From NCBI GenBank assembly GCA_963713355.1, contig CAVQLK010000011.1:930001-994000 (forward strand): a DNA stretch of 64,000 nt, read 5' to 3'. The notes under the pieces are model-generated. The model worked only from the letters and a program-made list of their open reading frames with translations. It was not told the origin of the DNA and searched no databases. The translations under genes and the position numbers were made by a program. Below, one piece after another: positions 1 to 9,769 of this stretch (position 1 is its first letter; every line of letters starts with the position of its first letter). Source of the DNA: FEN-1219 sp963713355 (GTDB lineage Bacteria > Pseudomonadota > Gammaproteobacteria > Steroidobacterales > Rariloculaceae).

Positions 1-860
1 TCCGCGTGACGTACGCCGTCGAGCTCGAGTCGAGCACGGCAGGAAAGATTTTGAGCCCGCGCCGTCGGTGATCAACGATCGCACGCCAGTCGCCACGTCG
101 ATCGCGGCGATTTGGCTGGTGCCCGTCGCGAACATCAAGCCGCCGGTGCACACTTGCTCGGGCGCCGCTGTGTGATAAACGAGCCGCGCGCCATCCGGTG
201 ACCACACGGCGCTTGCGGCGACTTCCGTCGCCGAGGTTACGCGGTGAAGCTCCGTCCCGTTTGGACGCACGACGAAAAGACCCGTGTATTGCGGCGTGAT
301 GAACGGGCCCGGCCCGCCAGGGATTGTCGCGCCGGTGCACGATGAGCGCTGTGGCTCGCGGTCCGACGAGAATGCGAGCCATTCGCCATCGGGCGACCAA
401 CGCGGTCGAAACTCGCCCGACGGCGCCGTGAGCAGCGAGACGCGTTTCCATCGTGGCGAGGTCGAGAATCCAAATGTCCGCCTGACCGCTCCGCGACGAA
501 ACAAACGCGAGCGACCTGCCGTCGGGAGATAGTGCTCCTTGGTCGTCGAACGCAGGACTGTCGACAAGCCGTGTCAGCGCCGTGCCATCGATACGGCCGC
601 GGTAGATGTCGGCGGAGCCCGCGCGCTCCGATGTGAAGATCACCCACTCGCCGTCGCCCGACAGCGAGGCGTTGTAGTCCAAGGACGCGTGGGCAGAACA
701 GAGGACGGGCGTTCGTTCCGTCCGCATCAGCCGCGAAAATGTCCGTGTCGATGGGTGCGAAGGTGTCGACCGCGATCGTGTAGTTCGGTTGCGCCAAGCT
801 CGCCGCCGGCAGCACGCAGATCGCGATCAGTGCCCGAGAGACACTGCGGTGAGTAGCCAT
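1..860 (-). CDS. TolB-like WD40/PD40 beta-propeller secreted protein (partial, frameshifted)
   Basis: The protein starts at 860 with a signal peptide (MATHRSVSRALIAICVLPAA, then SLAQ) and runs off the left edge. Joining frames across indels near 690 and near 440 gives repeated TolB/PD40 propeller blades: 'SGDGEWVIFTSERAGSADIY', 'SPDGRSLAFVSSRSGQADIW', 'WSPDGEWLAFSSD' and 'VWSPDGARLVYH'. These D-G-x-x-hydrophobic-hydrophobic-F-x-S/T motifs are diagnostic. A GGGGAG ribosome-binding site precedes the ATG. The family is periplasmic and often binds partner proteins or carbohydrates; no specific function can be given. Blade motifs stay intact on both sides of each indel, so sequencing error is likelier than decay. 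Confidence 0.75.
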
Positions 861-894
861 TACATGCTCCCCTGCGGGTTTTCGCTGGAACGGG

Positions 895-2175
895 CTACGG
901 CGGCGTGATGCGGATCAGCGAGTCGCCGCCGAACACGTAGAGCGCGCCGTCGGGGCCTTGGCGCACCTCGCGCACGCGCAGGTCGAGCTCCTCGAGCAGC
1001 TTCTCTTCGGCGACGACGCGCTCGCCGTCGAGCACGAGCCGCACGAGGTGCCGGCCGGCCATCGCGCCGACGAACAGGTTGCCGCGCCAGTCGGGGAACA
1101 GATTGCCGGTGTAGAACGCCATGCCCGAAGGGGCGATCGACGGCACCCAGAAATAGATCGGCTGCTCGACGCCTTGCATCGCGGTCGCGCCGGTGCCGAT
1201 CGCAACGTTCTTGCGGCCGTCGGCTTGGCGCGCGTCGTACTGCACGCCGTACGAGACCTCGGGCCAGCCGTAGTCGCGCCCCGCGCGCACGATGTTGATC
1301 TCGTCGCCGCCCTGCGGGCCGTGATCGACGAGCCAGAGCTCGCCGGTCGTCGGATGTATCGCCGCGCCTTCGGGGTCCTTGAAGCCGTGCGCGAACGTCT
1401 CGCGCGACACCGTCGCGCGGCCGAGCCACGGGTTGTCCGCCGGGATCGTGCCGTCGCGGATTGATGCGGATGACGCGGCCCGTGAAGTTGCGGCGCACGT
1501 CGGGCTCGAGCGGTGTCGTGTGCTCCGTGCCGTCGAGATCGGAGTCGTAGAAGCGGAACGCGATCGGCGCCCGTCACGTACATCGTGCCGTCGCGGCGCG
1601 AACACGATGCGCCGCTCGACGCGGCCTTCGATGAGCACCTCGAAGTCCTCGAGGCGGCGGTTGTCGGCGCTGAGAGCTTGCGCGCGGCTGACGCGCTCGG
1701 CGCCCAAGTCGAGCACGCGGCGCTCGCGCGAGCGTCTTGTTCCAGACGTCGTTGTAGTAATGCTCGATCGGCCACTCGCGCGCGGCTTCGCCTTTCGGCG
1801 GCGCGAAGTACGTGAAGTACACGTAACGGTTCGTCGCGAAATTCGGATCGAGCACGACGTCGTGAAAGCTCTGCGCTGCGACGACCTTGACGGGCGGCAC
1901 GCCGCTGATCGGCTCCGAGACTCGCCCCGGCCGGCGTCACCGTTCGCAGCATGCCGCGGCGCTCGGAGACGAGAAAGTTGCCGTCGGGCAGAAACGCGAG
2001 CGCCCACGGGCCCGGTCAGCTTGTCGGTGATGACTTCGGTTTTGTAGCGCGATTCGCGCTCGCGGCGGCGGCGCTTCGGTTTGGCCGGGGAACGCGGGTT
2101 GCGGCTCGCGTGTTTGTGCAGTGGCGAGACCGCGTTGCAAGGAGCAGAACCGTGGCGAAAGCCGCGCTCGTACAT
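895..2175 (-). CDS. PQQ-dependent aldose sugar dehydrogenase (GSDH family), frameshifted copy
   Basis: Soluble PQQ glucose/aldose dehydrogenase family (GSDH beta-propeller). The open C-terminal part shows 'WLVDHGPQGGDEINIV', 'GRDYGWPEVSYG', 'FWVPSIAPSGMAFYTG' and 'LRVREVRQGPDGALYVF'. These match the intact paralogue at 24358-25611 almost motif for motif. Upstream parts are recovered in other frames ('LAFLPDGNFLVSERRGML', 'FHDVVLDPNFATNRYVYFTY', 'FTGRVIRINPDGT'), so there are indels near 1460, 1560-1600, 1735, 1920 and 2010. The ATG at 2175 follows GGGGAACGGCA. The start lacks an obvious signal peptide, possibly because of a further indel. Expected role: periplasmic oxidation of aldoses with electrons passed to the respiratory chain (family knowledge). 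Confidence 0.8.
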   Translation of the reverse strand: MYERGFRHGSAPCNAVSPLHKHASRNPRSPAKPKRRRRERESRYKTEVITDKLTGPVGARVSARRQLSRLRAPRHAANGDAGRGESRSRSAACRPSRSSQRRAFTTSCSIRISRRTVTCTSRTSRRRKAKPRASGRSSITTTTSGTRRSRERRVLDLGAERVSRAQALSADNRRLEDFEVLIEGRVERRIVFAPRRHDVRDGRRSRSASTTPISTARSTRHRSSPTCAATSRAASSASIRDGTIPADNPWLGRATVSRETFAHGFKDPEGAAIHPTTGELWLVDHGPQGGDEINIVRAGRDYGWPEVSYGVQYDARQADGRKNVAIGTGATAMQGVEQPIYFWVPSIAPSGMAFYTGNLFPDWRGNLFVGAMAGRHLVRLVLDGERVVAEEKLLEELDLRVREVRQGPDGALYVFGGDSLIRITPP

Positions 2176-2266
2176 TGCCGTTCCCCGTTGGCGAATTTTT
2201 CCTAGACTAGCACCGGCCTCTCGGCCGCGAACACCGCGGCACCATGGACGTGGAGGAGCGCGACGC

Positions 2267-3150
2267 ATGAACGTGCATCTCGTCGACGGGACGTTCGAGC
2301 TCTTCAGGGCCTACTACGGCAGCCCGCCGAGCACCGACGTGCGACGGCAAGGAAGTCGGCGCGGCACGCGGGCTGGCGCGCTCGTTGCTCGCGTCTGCTC
2401 GGCGAGCGCGACGTCACGCACGTCGCCATCGCGTTCGATCACGTCATCGAGTCGTTTCGCAACGACTTGTATCCAGGCTACAAGACCGGCGACGGCATCG
2501 ATCCCGCGCTGTACGCACAGTTCGGTCTCGCCGAGGACGCGTGCCGCGCGCTCGGGATCGTCACGTGGCCGATGGTCGAGTTCGAGTGCGACGATGCGCT
2601 CGCGACGGCGGCCGCGCGCTTCGCCGCCGTCGGCCTCCGTCGAGCGCGTCGTCGTGTGCTCGCCCGACAAGGATCTCACGCAGTGCGTGCAGAGGCGAGC
2701 GCGTAGTGTGCTTCGATCGCATGCGGCGCAAGACGTCTCGACGAGCGCGGTGTCGTCGAGAAGTTCGGCGTGCATCCGAAGTCGATCCCCGATTGGCTCG
2801 CGCTCGTCGGCGACAGCGCCGACGGCTATCCCGGCATCCCGCGCTGGGGCGCGAAGTCGGCGGCCGCCGTGCTCGGCACCTATGAGAAGCTCGAAGCGAT
2901 CCCGGCCGATGCTGCGGAGTGGCGGTCGCCGGTCCGCGGCGCGCCGGCGCTCGCTGCAAGCTTGGCGATGCATCGCACCGAAGCGTTGTTGTTTCGGCAG
3001 CTCGCGACGTTGCGCGTCGACGTGCCTCTCGCCGAAACGCTCGACGACCTACTCTGGCGCGGCCCGAACACGGCGGCGCTCGGTGCGCTGGCGGCGCAGT
3101 GGGGCGACGGCGCGATCGTCGAGCGCGCGGCGCGGCTCGCGCAGCGCTAA
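2267..3150 (+). CDS. 5'-3' exonuclease / flap endonuclease family (PIN-like), frameshifted
   Basis: Starts at ATG 2267 after GGAGG. Joining frames gives 'MNVHLVDGTFELFRAYYG', 'VTHVAIAFDHVIESFRNDLY', 'YPGYKTGDGIDPALYAQFG', 'VEFECDDALATAAARFA', 'RVVVCSPDKDLTQCV' and 'WLALVGDSADGYPGIPRWG'. This is the metal-binding Asp pattern and helix-hairpin-helix (PGIPRWGAKSAAAVL) of the DNA polymerase I N-terminal 5'-3' exonuclease family. It is about 290 residues, a stand-alone exonuclease without a polymerase domain. Indels lie near 2341, 2392, 2635, 2695 and 2745. Its TAA (3148-3150) overlaps the stop of the convergent hydrolase gene. Role: removal of 5' flaps or RNA primers (family inference). Confidence 0.8.
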
Positions 3151-3855
3151 GACTGCGCGGCGTCGCGCAACATCGCGACGAGCTCGGCCGGCTTGTCGAG
3201 CATGACGTCGTGACCGCAATCGACCTTCAGCGTCTTCCAACCCTTGACTTGAGCGATCTCGTGGAACGGCGGAAACGGCGAGTGCTCGTAGCCCGTCGCG
3301 AGGATGTGCGTGCACTTCGCGGCCGGGAAAACTCCATCGACGCGCAAGCGCTGCTGAAACGTCGCGAGCGGCTGCGGCGTGCACTGGGCGTCGACCCACG
3401 CGCGATCCTCGAGATTCACTCGAAAGAACTCGGCCGTGATCGGCGGCACGCGCCAGCCGTCGCCGGTCTCGAGCGCGCCGCGGACTTGCGCCTCGACGAC
3501 CTCGCGCGGCAGTACGTCGTGCAGTGACTGGCCGTTTTCGAGAATGAAGGCGTCGAGATAGACGAGGGCACCTAGCCGCTCGGGAATGCGGTCGGCAACG
3601 CCCGTGATGACGCAGCCGCTATAAGAGTGTCCGCAGAGCACGACGTCGGTCAGCTCTTCCCAGCGGATCAGATTCACGACGTCGGCGACGTGTGTGTCGA
3701 GATTCACCTGCGGCGATATCAGGTGCGAGCGTTCGCCGACGCCCGTCAACGTCGGAGTGAGCACGTCGTGGCCTTCGCGCTGTAGCGCTGTGCGGACACG
3801 CTTCCAGCACCAGCTGCCGTGCCACGCGCCGTGCACGAGAACGAATGTCGCTCAT
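3147..3855 (-). CDS. alpha/beta hydrolase, esterase-like, one frameshift near the start
   Basis: Alpha/beta hydrolase of the plant salicylate-esterase/EstC-like type. Visible are the oxyanion-loop motif 'FVLVHGAWHGSWCW', nucleophile elbow 'GHSYSG' (Ser), a central 'YLDAFI' strand, and 'CGHDVMLDKPAEL' carrying the catalytic His. About 235 residues, usual for the family. The ATG at 3855 (MSD) is one base out of frame with 'FVLVHGAW', so a single indel lies near 3844; the alternative internal start at 3836 would remove the first beta strand. No signal peptide, so cytoplasmic. The substrate cannot be told from sequence. Confidence 0.85.
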
Positions 3856-3935
3856 GAAGCCCCGACGGTCTGACCGTGCATCATGATAGTCGGATCGTGC
3901 GTGTTATGCTCTTTTGCACCGGAGGAGTCGCAACC

Positions 3936-4592
3936 ATGAGAACCATAGCCGTTTCAGCCCTGCTCGCTTTATTTGCGGGCTCGTTCAGCCCCGCGCAAGC
4001 CCAATCGCAGGAACCCGTCGCCGGAAGAGACTACGTTGCGATCCCCAACGGCCGCCCGCTCGATCCGGCCGACGGAGTGGTCGTGGTCGAGGAGTTTTTC
4101 AGCTACATCTGTCCGGGCTGCAATGCCTTCGAGCCCGTGTTCGCGCCCTGGGCCGCTAAGTTGCCCTCGGGCGTCAAGCTCGTGCACGTGCCGGCGAGCT
4201 TCCGCCCCGATTTCGTGCAATACGCGCGCGCGTACTACGCTGCCCAGAGCTTGAATATTGCAGAGAAAACGCACGCCGCCGTTTATGAGGCGATTCACAG
4301 GACCCGCACGTTGCCCGCCGAAGGCCAAAGGCCCGACGAGGAAAAGATCGCGGCGTTCTACGCCGACTACGGCGTCGACGAGCAACAGTTCCTTGCAACG
4401 ATGCGGAGCTTTGCCGTGGACTTGAAAGTACGCCGAGCAGCGGACCACATGACGCGCATCCGAATTCCCAGCACGCCGTCGGTCGTGATCAACGGCCGCT
4501 ATCTCGTTCGAGGCCAAACGTACGCGGACACGCTGCGGATCGCCGACTACTTGATCGAGCAAGAGCGTACGGCGGCCGCGTCCGGCGGCTAG
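3936..4592 (+). CDS. dsbA: DsbA-like thiol:disulfide interchange protein
   Basis: 218 residues from ATG 3936, chosen because GGAGG lies 11 bases upstream and it gives a clean signal peptide (MRTIAVSALLALFAGSFSPA, cleavage after AQA). The thioredoxin-fold domain has 'EEFFSYICPGC' at residues 52-62, so the active site is C59-P-G-C62, and a cis-Pro loop 'IPSTPSVVINGRYLV'. Length and layout match periplasmic DsbA, which oxidises cysteine pairs of exported proteins. The dipeptide is Pro-Gly rather than the usual Pro-His, which would be expected to make it a different (probably weaker) oxidant. No DsbB neighbour is visible. Confidence 0.9.
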   Translation: MRTIAVSALLALFAGSFSPAQAQSQEPVAGRDYVAIPNGRPLDPADGVVVVEEFFSYICPGCNAFEPVFAPWAAKLPSGVKLVHVPASFRPDFVQYARAYYAAQSLNIAEKTHAAVYEAIHRTRTLPAEGQRPDEEKIAAFYADYGVDEQQFLATMRSFAVDLKVRRAADHMTRIRIPSTPSVVINGRYLVRGQTYADTLRIADYLIEQERTAAASGG

Positions 4593-4657
4593 CGACGCCG
4601 GCTCACGAGGGCCGTAATATCTCACCGAAGTCCCCTGATTCGTCGCTCGCCTGACTG

Positions 4658-5220
4658 ATGAGTGCCCACAGCGAAGCGTGGCCGCGGCCCCATCGACTCA
4701 CCGTCGATGAGTACTACCGCATGGCCGAGGTCGGCTTGCTGTCTCCCGACGATCGAACGGAGCTGATCGAGGGGGAAATCGTCGATATGCCGCCGATGGG
4801 AGCCGGCACGCCGCGGCCGTCACGGTGCTCGCCAAGCGCATGATCCACGCGCTGGGCGACTTGGCCGATGTAAGGATTCAGTTTCCCGTACGGTTTCTAC
4901 CGCGCTCGGAACCTCAACCGGACATCGCGCTGGTCAGGTACAGGTCCGACGCCTACCGAGAAGCGCACCCCACGGCGAGCGACACGCTCCTTCTCATAGA
5001 GGTCAGCGATTCGACGCTGCGCTACGACCTCGAGGTCAAGGCGCGCCTCTATGCGACGCACGGCATCCTCGACTACTGGGTCGTCGATCTCGTCAATCGT
5101 CGAGTTGTGCGTCATCGCGCACCGAGCGGCGCGCAATACGCACAGGTCGACGAGGTCACGGCAGCCACCGCCGAGCTCCCTGTTGGCGAGATCGAGATCG
5201 ACCTTAGCGACCTTTGGTAG
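4658..5220 (+). CDS. Uma2 family endonuclease (DUF820, PD-(D/E)XK fold), frameshifted
   Basis: N-terminal part 'RLTVDEYYRMAEVGLLSPDD' then 'TELIEGEIVDMPPMG', continuing in the next frame from about 4812 with 'VLAKRMIHALGDLADVRIQF', 'PQPDIALVR', 'LLIEVSDSTLRYDLEVKARL' and 'GILDYWVVDLVNRRVVRHR'. This is the Uma2 signature: the E-L-I-x-G-E opening, P-D-I/V, and E-V-S-D-S-T-x-x-x-D-x-x-x-K catalytic core. About 187 residues once the indel near 4810 is repaired. The biological role of Uma2 proteins is unsettled; many occur as horizontally spread stand-alone genes. It converges on the persulfide dioxygenase gene. Confidence 0.85.
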
Positions 5221-5248
5221 TTGCGGGCTCACGTCGCGCGTGCCGCGC

Positions 5249-6362
5249 TCAACGCGCGAGCGCTGTGCCCGCCTCGACCGCAAAGCCGCCCTCGCGCCAC
5301 GCTTTCATGCCGCCGTCGAGTGCGACCGCGCGCAAGAAGCCGAGATCTCGCAGCGTCGCGGCGGCGAGCGTCGAGATCTGCCGAACTCGCAGAACGTCAC
5401 GATGCGCGCCGTAGGATCCGGCAGCACCTCGTCGATGCGTAGCTCGAGCTGACCGCGCGGCAAGTGCTTCGCGCCGGGCACGTGCGCCGCATCGAACGCA
5501 TCTTTCTCGCGCACGTCGAGCACGACCAGCGGCGTCGCCGCCATCCGATCCGGCTCTGCAGCTCCGTCAACGACATGAACGGCGACTTCGGCGGCCGCCT
5601 CGGCAGCAGTTGCGCGACGGTCTTGCCGCCCGTGCAGGTTGGTACGCAGCGCCTCGGTCAGGTGGTCGGCGCCGCGATGTTCAGGTGACTCATCAGGTCG
5701 ACGAAACTGGCGCGGTCCCGTTCTCTGCAGGCGCGGGTTCTCGGCGATCTCGCGCGCGAGCGTCGACGAGCTTTGCGCTCTTGTAGTCGTGAGCCGGAAA
5801 GACTCTCAGCGCGGGTCGAGCTTCAGGATCCCGTTGAACAGGCTGTCGTAGAGCGCGTCGGCATCGCCCGTCGGCAGATCCGTGCGGCCCGTCCGCCGAT
5901 CAGCAGCGTGTCGCCCGTGAAGAGGCGATCCGCGACGTGAATGCACGTCGAATCGCGCGTATGGCCCGGCGTGTGAATGAACTGAAACCGCAGCTTGCCG
6001 ACGGCGAGCATGTCGCCGTCGTCGACACGCAGCGATCGCGAACGGCGCAGGTGAGAGCGGGTGCATGACGACGGGCACGTCGAGCTTGCGTGCCGAGCTC
6101 GCGCGTCGCCGAGAAGTGATCCGCATGCGTATGCGTGTCGATGACATAGCGAATGCGCAAGCCCTCGCTGGCGGCGCTCGCCAAGTAGCGGTCGAGCTGC
6201 CGCAGCTCGGGGTCAATGAGCACGCCTGCACACGCTTCGGGGCAGCCCACGAGATAGGACTGGCAACCGCCGGTCGCGACCTGCTCGAAGATCACGCGCG
6301 AGGCTCCGGGCACGGGCTCGAGCCTGCAGCAACTAACACTTTCGAAATACGACGCAACCTCA
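5249..6362 (-). CDS. persulfide dioxygenase (ETHE1-like MBL fold) fused to a rhodanese domain, frameshifted
   Basis: Reassembled from several frames. The N-terminal metallo-beta-lactamase domain has 'FEQVATGGCQSYLVGCPE', 'YVIDTHTHADHFSATREL' (zinc/iron-binding H-x-H-x-D-H), 'FIHTPGHTRDSTCIHV', 'LFTGDTLLIGG', 'GRTDLPTGDADALYDS' and 'VFPAHDYK', the ETHE1 set. The C-terminal rhodanese domain has 'LVVLDVREKDAFDAAHVPGA', 'IVTFCEFGR' (active Cys) and a C-terminal stretch ending LARALSAAR-type or LAR. Indels near 5365, 5650, 5680, 5760, 5815, 5900 and 6090 make the exact start uncertain. The fused form oxidises glutathione persulfide to sulfite and links it to thiosulfate chemistry (known for such fusions). 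It is the last gene of the 10605-5249 operon. Confidence 0.8.
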
Positions 6363-6399
6363 TGTTTTATTGTGCTATTTCTGCGAGTTTCGACGGTCG

Positions 6400-7997
6400 C
6401 TACTTCTTTGTCGCGGTTTTCTTTTTGTGGAAGGACAACTCGCCCGGGTCGAGCAGGTCCGGCACCGCCAGCCGTCCAGGTCGTACTCCTCCATGCACTG
6501 CTCGGCGAAGCCCTTGAACGTCGGCGTTGCCGTTGAGCCTGGGCGCCGAACAGCGCGTAGCGGCGGATCTCCTCGGTGCTGCCGCCGTAGTTGATCTCGT
6601 AGAGCTCGTGCCGGCCGCCGAACTCGGTGCCGATGCAGTCCCACAGCAGCTTCATCAGCTTGACCCGCTGCTCAGCCGTGTAGCCGTTCGAGCCGCGCAG
6701 GTAGCGATCGAGATAGGGCCGGATCTCGGGGTTGCTGAAGTCGCGGGCATGCGAGTTGAGGTAGATCAGGCCCGACGCGACGGTCTGCTCGATGAGGTAC
6801 TTGATCTTCGTGTAGGCCATCGTCGCGAGCATCTGATAGGCGTTGCCGGGGTCCATGTTGGGCAGAAGGTAGGGGCCGATCCAGGGCCGCGGGTCGCGCA
6901 CCATGGCATCCGTCAGCGCCCAGAACATGTTGCGCCAGGCGATCACCTCGCCGACGTTGGCCTGCACGCCGCGGAAGTCCTTCGTGCCGGCGGCCTCGGT
7001 GGCCTTGAGCAGCAGGCCCGCGATGAAGTCGAGCTTCACGGCGAGCCGCGTGCAGCCGTGCACCACGAAGCGCGGCAGGAAGCCGGTGCGCGGGAAGAAG
7101 TTGTTGGCCTTCTCGACGTCGCCGTAGACGAACACGTTCTCCCACGGCACCAGCACCTTGTCCATGATGAAGATCGCGTCGTTCTCGTCGAGCCGCGAGG
7201 ACAGCGGCTGGTCGAACGGGCTCGCCATCACCGCCGCGGTCATCTCGTACGAGGTGCGGCAGATGAACTTCACGCCCGGCGCGTTCGTCGGCACCATGAA
7301 GACCAGGGCGAAGTTCTTGTCCTGGAGCGGGATCAGCCCGTGGTGCGCGACGAAGGTGTAGTTGGTCAGCGCCGAGCCGGTGGCGACGACCTTGGCGCCC
7401 GAGACGATCGAGGCCGGCGTCGGTTTCCCGCTCGACATGCAGCAGACGTCGGCGACCTCGTCCGGCGGCCGGTCGCGATCGACCGGCGGATGGATGATCG
7501 CGTGGTTGATGAACGGCACGCGCTCCTGGCAGAACTGGTACCAGCGCCGCGCGTTCTCCTGGTAGGGAGCGTAGAACTCGGCATTGGCGCCGAGCGTCGC
7601 AAGGAACGCCGCCTTGTAGTCGGGCGAGCGGCCCATCCAGCCATAGGTGATGCGCGCCCATTCGGCGATCGCGTCGCGGCCCGGCGAGCGACTCCTCGAG
7701 CGTCGGTCGGCGCCTTGAAGAACGCGTGCGTGAGGCCGCCGCTGCCGGTGTCGGTCGGCAGCAGCAGCTTCGGCGCTGCTCCGGGTCGTGCAGCGCGTCG
7801 TAACAGCCGCGCGATCATCCGCGCGGTGTTGCGAAACGCCGGGATGCGTCGGTGACGTCCTCGACCCGCTCGCCGTAGATATAGACCTCGCGGCCGTCGC
7901 GCAGCGATTCGAGGTATTCTTCGCCGGTCTGCGGCCGGTCGTAGCGCACCGCACCGATGTTCTCGCCCTTCGCGGCGTCGTTCTTGCTGGCCATCAT
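6400..7997 (-). CDS. 4-hydroxyphenylacetate 3-monooxygenase-type (HpaB) flavin-dependent hydroxylase, frameshifted at both ends
   Basis: Long uninterrupted core: 'WARITYGWMGRSPDYKAAFL', 'KPTPASIVSGAKVVATGSAL', 'LDENDAIFIMDKVLVPWENV', 'GCTRLAVKLDFIAGLLLKAT' and 'LWDCIGTEFGGRHELYEINY', all HpaB-family landmarks. The N-terminus (MASKNDAAKGENIGAVRYDR) and the C-terminus (FAEQCMEEYDLDGW, then PDLLDPGELSFHKKKTATKK) lie in other frames, with indels near 7845, 7790, 7715 and 6525. Start at tandem ATGs 7997/7994, AGGAG just upstream; 7994 has the better spacing. About 530 residues, usual. The family hydroxylates phenolic rings using FADH2 from a separate reductase; no reductase (HpaC) is in the window. 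The MBL gene ends 11 bases upstream, so the two are cotranscribed. Confidence 0.85.
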
Positions 7998-8008
7998 CGC
8001 TCCTGTCG

Positions 8009-8959
8009 TTAGTCGTTCTTCAAGCTCTCGTAGGCAGCGGCAACGAACTGCTCCGTCGTCCAGCGTCGCTCGTCGCACCGTAGCGGCCGTCGTAGTCGGC
8101 CGTCGGCTTCGCGGCCTGCACTTGCCGCAGCGTCATACCCATTTCGACCATGCTCTTGATGCGGTCGCGGATGATCGTGACCATGTCGCGGTACTCGACG
8201 ACGTCGGCCTCGTCGCTGAGCCGGCCGTGACCAGGGATCACGAGCGTGCCGCCTTCCTGTTTCTCTTCGGGCACCGTGATCTCCTATGATGTGGTTCAGG
8301 GCTGCGATGACGCCGTCGATGCCGCCGCCATCCTCGGGCCGGATGACAGGGTACCCCGTCGTCGTGAACACGTCGCCCGTGCTGACGACGTCCGAGCGAC
8401 GGAAGAACACGAGGCTGTCGCCGTCGGTGTGCGCGGCGGGTTGGTGCAGGATCTCGATGGCCTCGCCGTTGAAGTGAAGATCCTTCTGCGGCATGAACAG
8501 CGTGACCGTGGGCCATGCTTCGAACGGCGGCGACGGGTCTTGGCCCGACATGCGCACGAGCACGTTCTCGTGAGCGATCACGGCTGCGCCTTCGCCGGCG
8601 TCCGCGATGGCGCCCGAGACATTGCCACCGGCGATCGTGCTGCCGGCCTTAGCTACCGCTTCGTTGCTGCCGACGTGATCAGCGTGCCAATGCGTGTTGA
8701 TCACGTAACGGATTGGCTCGTCGGAGATCTTGCGAATCGCCGCGAGCAGGGCATCGGACCCGGTGGCGAGCTTGGTGTCGACGATGAGCAGGCCGTCGTC
8801 GCCGATCTGCATCGTGGTGTTGCCGCCTTCGCCGACGAGCATGTAGATGCCGTCGCGCACTTGCCACGCCGCGATCTCGCCGGGGCCCGGCGCTTGCGCT
8901 TGGACGCCGGCCACGGCCAAGCCGCAGAGAGCGGCGAGGGCGGTGCCGCGCGTGCTCAT
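8009..8959 (-). CDS. secreted MBL-fold metallohydrolase
   Basis: About 316 residues with a signal peptide (MSTRGTALAALCGLAVAGVQ, then AQA). The MBL fold shows 'GLLIVDTKLATGSDALLAAI', 'YVINTHWHADHVGSNEAVAK' (zinc-binding H-x-H-x-D-H), 'LVFFRRSDVVSTGDVFTTTG' and 'GGTLVIPGHGRLSDEADVVE'. Indels near 8270 and 8100 split the last third into three frames. Its ATG overlaps the stop of the upstream gene as ATGA (8956-8959), so translation is coupled. Resembles periplasmic MBL proteins found beside quinoprotein dehydrogenases. The reaction is not known; a hydrolytic or lactonase role is only an inference. Confidence 0.8.
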   Translation of the reverse strand: MSTRGTALAALCGLAVAGVQAQAPGPGEIAAWQVRDGIYMLVGEGGNTTMQIGDDGLLIVDTKLATGSDALLAAIRKISDEPIRYVINTHWHADHVGSNEAVAKAGSTIAGGNVSGAIADAGEGAAVIAHENVLVRMSGQDPSPPFEAWPTVTLFMPQKDLHFNGEAIEILHQPAAHTDGDSLVFFRRSDVVSTGDVFTTTGYPVIRPEDGGGIDGVIAALNHIIGDHGARRETGRRHARDPWSRPAQRRGRRRRVPRHGHDHPRPHQEHGRNGYDAAASAGREADGRLRRPLRCDERRWTTEQFVAAAYESLKND

Positions 8960-9769
8960 GACGCCGCTCCGCAGTCGCGCGGATTCCAGCGGCCGCCTTC
9001 GGGCTCCCTGCGGAAATGGCTACTCGTGACATAGCGCTGCGTGAGATACCGCGCGTCGTCGACGATCGTCGTGACCATGAGCCACTCGTCGCCGTTCGGC
9101 GCAGCGAAGCGCGCGAAGTACTCGGTGACGACGGCGTCTTCGCTGTACGGCACGCCGTTGCGGCGCAGCCAACCCGGCGTCAGGTTCGTCGTCTTGACTT
9201 CGAGGTAGCCGCCGGCGCGAGGTGCTCCGCCGCCACCGGCGCCCGCGAGCCCCGGTCCGCCGGCGGGCCGTGGCGGCGTCACCCATTTGGCGGCCGATTG
9301 GCCTTGCAGCGAGCGTGCGGCGCCTGGCGCCGGCTGCGCCGAAGTCGAGGTTACGCACCTGCCGACCCGCGTCGGTTTCGACGACGAGCCGAGCGTCGCC
9401 GTCCCAGCGGATGCGAAGCCGCGTCGGCATGCGCAGCAGCGCGGCGGCGCCATAAGCCTCGCAGGCACCGTCCTGCGCGGGATCCCATTCGTCGGCGATG
9501 CGCCGCCCTTCGGCGTTGAGCGGCACGCTCGCGTAGTCACCTTTCGGTGGCGTGACCATGCGCCAGCGCCAGTCTTCATTGACGATTGCGACCCATTGGC
9601 CCGTGAGGTCGATCGGCGCCGCTTCGCGCGGTATGGGCGGCGGCGTCGGCGGCGCTGCAGGAGGTTGCGCGGCTATGCGCCCAGCGAGCAGCGTCGAAGC
9701 GGCGAGTGCGAGCACGACGCTACACAGCTGTGTAACACGCGGAGCATGCGTGGCGCGCGCGGCAGTCAT
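8956..9769 (-). CDS. secreted protein of the 'GxWEGDxLVVxT' family, copy W2
   Basis: About 270 residues; signal peptide from MTAARATHAPRVTQL through 'LALAASTLLAGRIAAQPPA'. The mature part begins 'IDLTGQWVAIVNEDWRWRM' and 'GDYASVPLNAEGRRIADEWD', then the family core 'GGYLEVKTTNLTPGWLRRNG', 'DAVVTEYFARF' and 'VDDARYLTQRYVTSSHF'. One indel near 9335. The start ATG overlaps the stop of copy W1 (9766-9769) and its own stop overlaps the MBL start, a chain of two ATGA junctions. It aligns along its length with W1 at 9766-10605. I do not recognise a described enzymatic function. Confidence 0.75.

Noticed and set aside
6527..7855. 442-residue plus-strand open frame opposite the HpaB-type gene
   Set aside because: Shadow of the opposite strand in high-GC DNA; Arg/Val/Asp-rich translation without domains, while the minus strand shows a full conserved protein.
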